Below, in pieces: positions 9,060 to 16,342 of a stretch of 64,000 nt of DNA. The stretch lies in NCBI GenBank assembly GCA_958295885.1, contig OY282380.1:4073109-4137108 (forward strand), given 5' to 3'. Under the pieces are notes generated by a model. It saw nothing but the letters and a program-made list of their open reading frames with translations. It ran no database searches and had not been told where the DNA came from. The stretch comes from Arenicellales bacterium (lineage in GTDB: Bacteria > Pseudomonadota > Gammaproteobacteria > Arenicellales > JAJDZL01). Within the stretch, counting starts at the first letter, position 1; every line of letters begins with the position of its first letter. The position numbers and the translations under genes were made by a program.

Positions 9060-9776
9060 TTGTCGAATCCAGCTAAAATGCCTGCAATCCTTTTATCTGT
9101 ATTTTTAATGCTTCCATATTGGGCGGAAGCGAATCCCGTAGATTCGTATCACGCCAAGTACAAAGTCAGCTATCAAGATTCGGGAGTCGAGATTGGATCA
9201 AGCTCTCGAACCGTAACAGCAGACAGTTCGGGTATGGTGGTTTCTGAACACAGTCTTTTTCCTCACCCGTTGCTCGTCGTACTTGGAATCAACCCTCTCT
9301 CCCAAACTTCACAAATGAGAATTGATCAAAATAAAGTTCAATCGATTCGGGTTGTTATTTCTACTCAGGGTGAAGAGATGGTAGAAAGTGCAGATTTTAA
9401 TTGGGAAAATCGCGACGTCACGCTGCATAATGGCGAAAAGCTCATTATGCCTTCCAGCGAAATGTATGACGTGGAATCGTGGTTGATTTCACTCATGATT
9501 GATCCTTTCACTGAACGCTCGGGCAGTGCTGTCTCACTCGTCGAAAACAATAAGATTCAAACCTATGTTTACGATGAAATCAAATCGAATTCAATTGTGC
9601 TTGATGGGAAATCCTATGAAATTTTAATCTTTGAAATTCAAAGCGCCATGGGAAAAGATCGAAGCATAACCGTAACGATGTCCCCTGAATTTGGTGAATT
9701 TCCACTTCGCATCGTCACTAAGAAAGATGATTTCATACTGAATTTCGAATTGGTATCAGTCGAAAGACTGCAATGA
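9060..9776 (+). CDS. DUF3108 periplasmic protein
   Basis: A 238-residue protein with a Sec signal peptide: hydrophobic PAILLSVFLMLPY, then AEA at the likely cleavage site near residue 24. The mature part has the DUF3108 pattern: an early YHAKYKVSYQDSGVEIG strand pair, a middle DVESWLISLMIDPFTE segment, and the C-terminal FPLRIVTKKDDFILNFELVSV. The start is a TTG at 9060 with GAGGA (9048-9052) in good register. DUF3108 proteins are predicted beta-rich envelope proteins that follow purMN in many gammaproteobacteria. Their function is unknown to me, and nothing in this copy reveals it. Confidence 0.85.
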   Translation: MSNPAKMPAILLSVFLMLPYWAEANPVDSYHAKYKVSYQDSGVEIGSSSRTVTADSSGMVVSEHSLFPHPLLVVLGINPLSQTSQMRIDQNKVQSIRVVISTQGEEMVESADFNWENRDVTLHNGEKLIMPSSEMYDVESWLISLMIDPFTERSGSAVSLVENNKIQTYVYDEIKSNSIVLDGKSYEILIFEIQSAMGKDRSITVTMSPEFGEFPLRIVTKKDDFILNFELVSVERLQ

Positions 9777-9940
9777 CCTGGATTCAGCAGCCGCTCTCTC
9801 GCTCAGCATTGTGTTCAGCCTTGGTTCAATGGGCCATGGGCCGGGGAATATGCACAAATTGATTGTTTACGGGCGCGTGACGCGCAGATATTACCGAATC
9901 ATCTTCTGATTTCGATATCGAAAAAATCACGAACACAAAT

Positions 9941-10003
9941 AATAATTCAATAAATTATTCCAATAATTCAATAAATTATTCCAATATCTCAATAAACTAT
10001 TCC
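9941..10003. repeat. Three tandem 21-bp AT-rich palindromic repeats upstream of aapJ
   Basis: Three head-to-tail 21-base units occupy 9941-9961, 9962-9982 and 9983-10003. The first two are identical (AATAATTCAATAAATTATTC plus C); the third differs at three positions. Each unit is itself an imperfect inverted repeat (AATAATT arms against AATTATT). They lie 120-185 bases before the aapJ start codon in the 349-base gap after the DUF3108 gene. The two-turn (21-bp) phasing suggests binding sites for a dimeric regulator stacked on one face of the helix, or a slippage-made array. Confidence 0.8.
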
Positions 10004-10125
10004 AATATAATCTGCGAGCAAATGTAGATGCCACAAAGCTGATTTTTGAAACGGAATTAAATTTAAGTAGAGAAACAATTTTGGTATCTAGTCAATTACA
10101 TATTGAAAAACACGAGGTATTATGT

Positions 10126-11151
10126 ATGAAATTTCTTAAACAATTGTTAATTGTTCTGGGGCTCGCGTCCCTGTGTGTAGCAGGCAGCGTAAGTGCTGCC
10201 ACTTTAGATGAAGTTAAAGCAAAAGGTCATGTTCAGTGTGGAATCAATACCGGTTTGGTCGGATTCGCTTTCGCCGACGATGAAGGTAACTGGCAAGGTT
10301 TTGATGTAGCAATTTGTAAAGCAGTCGCTGCCGCTGTATTCGGTGATGCTTCTGCAGTGAAATACACAAACCTTACCGGAAAGACGAGATTTGAAGCTTT
10401 AAAGGCTGGTGAAGTCGACCTGCTTTCTCGAAACACAACCTGGACCTACAGTCGTGATGTTGACCTGAAACTCACATTTCTAGGTGTCAATTATTATGAC
10501 GGTCAAGGCTTTATCGTTCCTGCAGCACTTGGGGTTTCTAGTGCCACAGAACTAGAAGGTGCGTCAGTTTGTATTCAAACCGGCACAACGACTGAACTGA
10601 ATTTAGCCGACTATTTCCGCAGCCACAATATGAACTATGAGCCAGTTCCGATTGAAACAAATGCGGAAGCCCGCCAAAATTATCTTGCTGGGCGCTGTGA
10701 TGTTTATACCACTGACCGCTCCGGTCTGGCTGCAACCCGCGCCAGCCTTGAAAACCCGGCTGATCACGTCGTGCTTCCAGAAATTATTTCTAAAGAACCT
10801 CTTGGCCCGCTCGTACGTCATGGCGACGATGAATGGGCTGACATCGTTCGTTGGACTCTGAATGTACTGATTATTGCGGAAGAAAAAGGCGTTACGAAAG
10901 ATAACGTCCGAGCCATGGCCGCTGAAGACCAAAAAGATGCGGAACTCAACAGAATGTTCGGTACGGAAGGTGAATACGGTGCCATGTTGGGCCTGAGTAA
11001 AGACTGGGTGGTCGACGTCCTTGCCGCGGTCGGTAACTATGGTGAAATTTTTGAGGCGAATATTGGAGTCAACACCGATATTGGACTGGCGCGAGGTGTC
11101 AATGCGCTCTGGACTGACGGTGGTTTAATTTACGCACCACCTTATCGGTAA
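10126..11151 (+). CDS. aapJ: General L-amino acid ABC transporter, substrate-binding protein AapJ
   Basis: A 341-residue periplasmic solute-binding protein of family 3. I choose the ATG at 10126 (CGAGG upstream), which gives a clean signal peptide (KFLKQLLIVLGLASLCVAGSV, with cleavage after SAA). A longer frame from 10081 would bury it. The mature protein begins with VKAKGHVQCGINTGLVGFA, then WQGFDVAICKAVAAAVFGD, NTTWTYSRD and the two-Cys pattern expected of AapJ (SVCIQTGTTTELNL, LAGRCDVYTTDRSGL). It binds broad-specificity L-amino acids for the AapQMP complex encoded next. A strong hairpin follows the gene, fitting the usual higher expression of the binding protein. Confidence 0.93.
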   Translation: MKFLKQLLIVLGLASLCVAGSVSAATLDEVKAKGHVQCGINTGLVGFAFADDEGNWQGFDVAICKAVAAAVFGDASAVKYTNLTGKTRFEALKAGEVDLLSRNTTWTYSRDVDLKLTFLGVNYYDGQGFIVPAALGVSSATELEGASVCIQTGTTTELNLADYFRSHNMNYEPVPIETNAEARQNYLAGRCDVYTTDRSGLAATRASLENPADHVVLPEIISKEPLGPLVRHGDDEWADIVRWTLNVLIIAEEKGVTKDNVRAMAAEDQKDAELNRMFGTEGEYGAMLGLSKDWVVDVLAAVGNYGEIFEANIGVNTDIGLARGVNALWTDGGLIYAPPYR

Positions 11152-11160
11152 GCTATATTG

Positions 11161-11188
11161 GAAGGTGTGTGCACTGGCACACACCTTC
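11161..11188 (+). terminator. Perfect hairpin between aapJ and aapQ
   Basis: A perfect 12-base-pair stem, GAAGGTGTGTGC pairing with GCACACACCTTC, encloses a four-base ACTG loop and is followed by TTTC. It starts ten bases after the aapJ stop. It lacks a long U tract, so it may act as a partial terminator or as a 3' stabiliser of the aapJ message, giving an excess of binding protein over membrane subunits. Confidence 0.8.
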
Positions 11189-11264
11189 TTTCATTACATT
11201 ATCACTGCACTTAAATCCTCCAACATTAATTTAAAATCAAGCGAAACCAACGAAAAATTGAACA

Positions 11265-12422
11265 TTGTTTAGCAACCTCTGGTCAGAAAGGAAATCACGA
11301 CAGCTAATTATTCAGATTGTTGTCATGGTCGTTGTGCTTACACTGATCGGATTTTTCATTCGCAACACACTCAGTAACTTAGAGCTTCTCGGTCGAGAAG
11401 CTGGATACGGATTCTTATTTACTCCTTCGAACTATGACATCAATCAGCATCTGATTGAATATAGCTCCCGAAGCACCCACCTCAGAGCAACTATGGTGGG
11501 AATCATTAACACAGGCTTGGTCGCATTTTGCGGAATTGTCTTGGCGACTATAGTTGGGTTTGTGGCAGGTGTTGCGAGACTGTCATCAAACTTTTTGATC
11601 AGCAAGATTGTATATGTGTTCGTCGAATTCACTCGCAATGTACCAGTTCTACTCTGGATACTTTTGTGGCACGGTGTAATTGTTCATAGCCTGCCTCATC
11701 CAAAACAAGCCCTGTCCGTCTTAGATCAAGCCTTTTTAACCAGCCGCGGATTTTATATTCCCAAACCACTGTTCGAACCCGCATTTTGGTTTGTTTTCAT
11801 TTCGATTTTCATTGCCATTGCGGGTGCAGTATGGTTCACACGATTCTCGAGAACCAAACAAGAACAAACTGGAGAACGGAATCCGGTTGTTTTGGTCAAT
11901 ACGGGATTGATCGTAATTGTACCGCTCGCTGTCTTCTGGATTTCCGGAACACCTTTGACTATAGAGATTCCCGCTTTCAAAGGATTTAATTTTCAAGGTG
12001 GCTTAGTACTTACTCCGGAATTCGTGGCACTCACGTTAGCACTGGGGGTTTATACAGGCGCTTTTATTGCAGAGATCGTACGAGCGGGAATTCTCGCCGT
12101 AAGCCATGGGCAAACAGAGGCTTCGTATGCGCTCGGCTTGAAACAGAATTGGACGATGCGTTTGGTGATTCTTCCGCAAGCCCTTCGCGTCATTATTCCA
12201 CCGATGATCAGCCAATACCTGAATCTTACGAAGAACTCGTCACTGGCAATCGCAGTGGGATACATGGACATTGTCGCTACGATTGGGGGCATCTCCCTCA
12301 ATCAGACCGGGCGGGCATTGGAATGCATGTCCATCGTACTGACGATTTATTTATGCATATCACTTTCGATATCGGCATTTATGAACTGGTATAACAAGAG
12401 AATCGCGCTTGTGGAACGCTAG
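11265..12422 (+). CDS. aapQ: General L-amino acid ABC transporter permease AapQ
   Basis: A 385-residue inner-membrane permease of the HisMQ/AapQ family. It has an N-terminal membrane segment (IIQIVVMVVVLTLIGFFI), a long periplasmic stretch with REAGYGFLF, the first core helices (RATMVGIINTGLVAFCGIVL), the ATPase-docking loop EASYALGLKQNWTMRLVILPQALRVI (in two overlapping pieces), and STHL/FTRNVPVLLWIL motifs typical of AapQ. No ATG precedes the first helix, so the start is a TTG at 11265. The end overlaps the possible TTG start of aapM. It pairs with AapM to form the channel for general amino-acid uptake. Confidence 0.92.
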   Translation: MFSNLWSERKSRQLIIQIVVMVVVLTLIGFFIRNTLSNLELLGREAGYGFLFTPSNYDINQHLIEYSSRSTHLRATMVGIINTGLVAFCGIVLATIVGFVAGVARLSSNFLISKIVYVFVEFTRNVPVLLWILLWHGVIVHSLPHPKQALSVLDQAFLTSRGFYIPKPLFEPAFWFVFISIFIAIAGAVWFTRFSRTKQEQTGERNPVVLVNTGLIVIVPLAVFWISGTPLTIEIPAFKGFNFQGGLVLTPEFVALTLALGVYTGAFIAEIVRAGILAVSHGQTEASYALGLKQNWTMRLVILPQALRVIIPPMISQYLNLTKNSSLAIAVGYMDIVATIGGISLNQTGRALECMSIVLTIYLCISLSISAFMNWYNKRIALVER

Positions 12423-12426
12423 CAAA

Positions 12427-13551
12427 ATGGCCCTACCGAGCAAACAGAATTACGAGCCAGGTAAACATCCTGACCTACCGCCACCTCCAATGCAAGTTGG
12501 ATATATGGGTTGGCTGAGATCGAATTTTTTCTCGAGTCCATTCAACTTTTTCCTGACTTTCGCAGCACTTTATTTTCTATACGTTACGATTCCACCGATA
12601 TTAGACTGGGCGGTTTTCAATGCGGTTTTTGATGATGTAGATCATCGTAATGAATGTCGGGAAATTGCAGGTGGTGCATGTTGGGCAGTCGTTCGAGCTC
12701 GATTCGAGCAGTTCTTGTATGGATTTTATCCAGCAGAACTACGCTGGCGACCGAACGTTGCATTCGTGCTGCTGTTTGTAGCACTGATCCCTGTTCTCTA
12801 CGACCGAGTGCCATTTCGAAAATTGTGGTTGTCGTTCTCGTTGATTTACCCAGTTCTAGCGTATTTAATGCTTTGGGGTGGTCTTGGATTGGAACCTGTT
12901 GAATCAGCAAAGATCGGCGGCTTTTTATTGACTGTATTGATCGGGGTCACTGGCATCGTGGTATCATTGCCACTTGGGATTGCACTATCTTTGGGACGAC
13001 ACTCTACGATGCCCATTGTCCGTGTATTGAGTATCTGGTATATCGAATTCTTCAGAGGCGTTCCCTTAATTACCTTGTTGTTCGTCGCCTCTACCCTGCT
13101 CAATTACTTTATGCCGCCAGGCACATATTTTGATCTGCTATTACGCGTGATCATTATGGTGATTCTGTTTGCGGCTGCCTATATTGCAGAAGTCGTTCGA
13201 GGCGGCTTGGCGGCGATTCCCAAGGGACAGTTTGAAGCCGCAGATGCGTTGGGATTAAATTACACAAAATCGATGCGACTCATCGTACTGCCACAAGCTT
13301 TGAAGATTTCTATTCCTGGAATCGTGAATACATTTATCGGTTTATACAAAGACACTACACTCGTGGTAATTGTAGGGCTGCTGGACCCGCTTGGAATCAG
13401 CCGTGCTACTTTAGCAGATTCTTCTTGGCAGGGACTGTCAACAGAGCTATATATATTTATTGCAATCGGTTTTTTTATCTCCTGTTTTTCGATGTCCCGT
13501 TACTCGCTTTATCTGGAACGGAGACTCGATACCGGATATCGTGATAAATAG
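12427..13551 (+). CDS. aapM: General L-amino acid ABC transporter permease AapM
   Basis: A 374-residue partner of AapQ. It has an N-terminal cytosolic stretch, a first membrane helix (FFLTFAALYFLYVTI), an AapM-typical periplasmic insert with Cys residues (NECREIAGGACWAVVRARF), and the conserved permease core with YIEFFRGVPLITLLF, YIAEVVRGGLAAIPKGQ, EAADALGLNYTKSMRLIVL and FIGLYKDTTLVVIVGLLD. The ATG at 12427 gives a normal start. A TTG at 12409, inside the end of aapQ, is an alternative that would make the genes overlap. Twelve bases separate it from aapP. Confidence 0.92.
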   Translation: MALPSKQNYEPGKHPDLPPPPMQVGYMGWLRSNFFSSPFNFFLTFAALYFLYVTIPPILDWAVFNAVFDDVDHRNECREIAGGACWAVVRARFEQFLYGFYPAELRWRPNVAFVLLFVALIPVLYDRVPFRKLWLSFSLIYPVLAYLMLWGGLGLEPVESAKIGGFLLTVLIGVTGIVVSLPLGIALSLGRHSTMPIVRVLSIWYIEFFRGVPLITLLFVASTLLNYFMPPGTYFDLLLRVIIMVILFAAAYIAEVVRGGLAAIPKGQFEAADALGLNYTKSMRLIVLPQALKISIPGIVNTFIGLYKDTTLVVIVGLLDPLGISRATLADSSWQGLSTELYIFIAIGFFISCFSMSRYSLYLERRLDTGYRDK

Positions 13552-13563
13552 AGGGAAACATTT

Positions 13564-14313
13564 ATGAAAGATAATTCTAATTTAGCCATAGAAATCAATT
13601 ACATGCATAAGTGGTTCGGCGAATTCCATGTACTGAAAGACATCAACCTGCAAGTCGAACGCGGAGAGAGAATCGTGATCTGTGGTCCTTCCGGTTCGGG
13701 AAAATCTACGTTGATTCGCTGTATCAATCGCTTGGAAGAACACCAGCGCGGTGACATTATTGTGGACGGAATTACACTCACGAACAATCTTAAGAACATC
13801 GCTGAAATTCGACGTGAAGTTGGCATGGTGTTTCAGCATTTCAATCTGTTTCCACACCTTACCGTACTGGAAAATTGTACTCTAGCGCCAATTTGGGTTC
13901 GAAAAATGCCAAAAGAGGATGCCGAGTCAATCGCCATGAAATTCTTGGAAAGAGTGCGGATTCCAGAGCAGGCAAGAAAATATCCTGGTCAATTATCAGG
14001 TGGACAACAGCAACGAGTCGCGATTGCGAGAAGCCTGTGCATGAATCCCAAAATTATGCTGTTTGACGAACCGACATCAGCACTGGACCCAGAGATGATT
14101 AAAGAGGTGCTGGACGTCATCATTCAATTGGCTAAAAGCGGCATGACCATGTTGGTCGTAACCCACGAAATGGGATTTGCGAAAACGGTCGCAAACCGCG
14201 TAATTTTCATGGATGAAGGCGAAATCATCGAGGAGAATGAACCGAAAGAATTTTTTATGAATCCCAAGAACAAACGCACTCAACTTTTTCTTAGCCAAAT
14301 TCTTTCACACTAA
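13564..14313 (+). CDS. aapP: General L-amino acid ABC transporter ATP-binding protein AapP
   Basis: A 249-residue ABC ATPase of the polar amino-acid class. Seen are the N-terminal HKWFGEFHVLKDINL, Walker A CGPSGSGKSTLIRC, the Q-loop GMVFQHFNLFPHLTVL, signature LSGGQQQRVAIARSLC, Walker B IMLFDEPTSALDPEM, and the H-loop VVTHEMGFAKTVANRVIFM. AGGGA precedes the ATG. It energises uptake through AapQM and closes the operon. No clear intrinsic terminator follows. Confidence 0.95.
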   Translation: MKDNSNLAIEINYMHKWFGEFHVLKDINLQVERGERIVICGPSGSGKSTLIRCINRLEEHQRGDIIVDGITLTNNLKNIAEIRREVGMVFQHFNLFPHLTVLENCTLAPIWVRKMPKEDAESIAMKFLERVRIPEQARKYPGQLSGGQQQRVAIARSLCMNPKIMLFDEPTSALDPEMIKEVLDVIIQLAKSGMTMLVVTHEMGFAKTVANRVIFMDEGEIIEENEPKEFFMNPKNKRTQLFLSQILSH

Positions 14314-14441
14314 GAGCATTGCGGCAATTCCTACCAGCCCTCAAATCAGTGGAGTTCACGCCACGAACGCATCTTTTTCATGCATGTAATGAAATAAAGC
14401 AATTTTTTTCCTGTATATTCAAGCTTAATTACAGTTTTAGT

Positions 14442-14457
14442 TTGATCAGCTGATCAA
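14442..14457. promoter_or_regulatory. 16-bp perfect palindrome upstream of the Tat-exported binding protein
   Basis: TTGATCAGCTGATCAA is a perfect 16-base palindrome ending 33 bases before the start codon of the binding-protein gene at 14490, in the 176-base gap after aapP. Its position near the expected promoter suggests an operator for a dimeric regulator. No regulator gene is adjacent and I cannot assign a family. Confidence 0.55.
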
Positions 14458-14489
14458 CGACATTATCAAACCAATCAAAGGAGATTTTT

Positions 14490-16130
14490 ATGACAGAAAA
14501 AGAACATAGGCATATTCCAAAATTGAAGGAAGAGCTCGCAGAAGGAAGAATCACACGTCGTGATTTTCTGCGGTATTCCACCCTTCTTGGATTGTCTGCA
14601 GCAGCGGCTTATAAGTTTAGCGGTGACATCACTGGCGTATCTCTTATCCCGAGTGCAAAGGCCGAGACAATGGCCAAGGGTGGCGTGCTTCGAGTTTCCA
14701 TGAGATGCCCTTCCATCGCCGACCCGCACATTTTTCAATGGGTATATGACTCCAATATCACGCGGCAGGTGGTTGAGTACCTGACCGTCACCGGTCACGA
14801 CAACGTTACTCGGCCCCAGCTGCTGGACAGTTGGGAAGCATCTGACGACCTAATGACTTGGGATCTGAAAATCAGACCAGATCTGAAATGGCACAGCGGT
14901 CGGGATTTCGTGGCAGAAGACATCGCTTGGAACCTGAACCGCGTACTGGACCCAAATACAGGTTCTTCGGTTCTTGGTCTCATGAAAGGATACATGATGA
15001 ACGACGACGGCACAGGATTGTGGGATGCGAACGCAATTGAAATCGTAGATGGCAAGACTTTACGCCTGAACATCAAAGTGCCTCAAATTGCGATACCAGA
15101 GCACCTGTTCCATTATCCGTTACCCATGATCGATCCCGATGAAAACGGATTGTTCGAAGTCGGTTCGAATGGACAAGGCGCATTTGAACTTGTTGAATAC
15201 GTACAAAATTCTAAAGCAGTTCTTGTTGCCAGAGACGACTATTACGGCGAAGGTCCTCATCTTGAACGAATCGAGTTCGTTGATCTGGGAGATGATCCTT
15301 CCGCTACGTTGGCGGCTCTTTCTTCGGGTCAGGTGCAAGGTTCCTATGAAGGAACCATCGCTCAGCTTGAAGTCTATCGAGGAATGCCCGGCGTGACAGT
15401 TTATGAAGCCACCACGGCAAAAACCGGTGTTGCCCGCGGGCAGGTCGATCAGGAGCCTTTTACCGATCCTAGAGTACGTAAAGCACTTCGAGTCGCCGTC
15501 GATCCAGTTCGATGCCTCGAATTGGCTCACAGCAATTCTGGCGAACCAGGTGAACATCATCATGTCTGCCCAATTCACCCGGATTATGCTGCACTTCCAA
15601 GAATGGAACGCGATCCAGAAGCCGCTAAAGCACTGCTTGCTGACGCTGGTATGGCTGACGGCATCGATATAGAAATCGCATGCAAAGGCGATCCTCCTTG
15701 GGAATTGGCTGCAGTGCAGACCATGGTTGAACAATGGAAAGAAGCCAATATCCGAGTCAACATCAATCTGCTGCCATCCTCAGATTTCTGGGATGTGTGG
15801 GATAAGGTTCCATTTGGATTTACGAGCTGGACGCACCGTCCGCTTGGATTCATGGTGCTTGGTCTGGCGTACCGAACCGGAGTTCCATGGAATGAGTCAC
15901 ACTATGCAAACCCGGAATTTGACGCGATTCTGACCGAAGCAGAAGGCACGCTCGATATTGATGCAAGAAAAGAACTCATTGAGAAACTGGAAGTCATCAT
16001 GCAGGAAGACGGTCCGATCACACAGCCGCTGTGGCGTTCCGTATATTCAGCGTGGAGTGATACAGTCGTAGGCTTCCAACATCATCCAACGAGCTACATA
16101 TTTGGCAGTACTTTGTCTTTGAAAGCCTAG
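14490..16130 (+). CDS. Peptide/oligopeptide-type ABC substrate-binding protein, Tat-exported
   Basis: A 546-residue family 5 extracellular solute-binding protein (DppA/OppA fold). The N-terminus has a twin-arginine signal, ITRRDFLRYSTLLGLSAAAA, so it is exported folded. Mature motifs are GGVLRVSMRCPSIADPH, LLDSWEASDDLMTWDLKIRP, LKWHSGRDFVAEDIAWNLNR, and the C-lobe segment FTDPRVRKALRVAVD. AAAGGAG precedes the ATG. It is convergent with the fused ATPase gene at 16343 and probably serves the adjoining permease set (18473-20312), which has no binding protein on its own strand. Substrates of this fold include peptides, opines, nickel and sugars; the true ligand cannot be read from sequence. Confidence 0.88.
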   Translation: MTEKEHRHIPKLKEELAEGRITRRDFLRYSTLLGLSAAAAYKFSGDITGVSLIPSAKAETMAKGGVLRVSMRCPSIADPHIFQWVYDSNITRQVVEYLTVTGHDNVTRPQLLDSWEASDDLMTWDLKIRPDLKWHSGRDFVAEDIAWNLNRVLDPNTGSSVLGLMKGYMMNDDGTGLWDANAIEIVDGKTLRLNIKVPQIAIPEHLFHYPLPMIDPDENGLFEVGSNGQGAFELVEYVQNSKAVLVARDDYYGEGPHLERIEFVDLGDDPSATLAALSSGQVQGSYEGTIAQLEVYRGMPGVTVYEATTAKTGVARGQVDQEPFTDPRVRKALRVAVDPVRCLELAHSNSGEPGEHHHVCPIHPDYAALPRMERDPEAAKALLADAGMADGIDIEIACKGDPPWELAAVQTMVEQWKEANIRVNINLLPSSDFWDVWDKVPFGFTSWTHRPLGFMVLGLAYRTGVPWNESHYANPEFDAILTEAEGTLDIDARKELIEKLEVIMQEDGPITQPLWRSVYSAWSDTVVGFQHHPTSYIFGSTLSLKA

Positions 16131-16157
16131 TTTTTGAAGTTTAGCCTATCATATTGA

Positions 16158-16189
16158 AAAGAGGGCTTTCAGCATTGAAAGCCCTCTTT
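16158..16189 (+). terminator. Intrinsic-type terminator hairpin, possibly bidirectional
   Basis: A 14-base-pair perfect stem (AAAGAGGGCTTTCA with TGAAAGCCCTCTTT) surrounds a GCAT loop, 28 bases after the binding-protein stop. Runs of A before and T after the stem would act as U tracts on either strand. It lies between convergent genes, so it may end both transcripts, although the opposing gene ends 154 bases away. Confidence 0.8.
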
Positions 16190-16342
16190 ACTATTCTGCT
16201 ATTCAACCGAATGAAGAAATCTCTTCGTATGCAGTGAATGCAACTGCGTTCGTTTACTGCTTGATTTCCGACCGATTTAAAACGTACCTGAAAACGGTAC
16301 GACTGCTGTTCAGGAGTTAATACAGCGGAGTCATTGCCCCTT

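Noticed and set aside
9941..10003. Possible CRISPR array
   Set aside because: The 21-base units are directly tandem with no spacers and no cas genes are present; better seen as a regulatory or slippage repeat.
15120..15734. Minus-strand frame of 204 codons inside the Tat-exported binding protein gene
   Set aside because: The plus strand encodes a clear family 5 binding protein throughout; the antisense frame has no recognisable motifs.
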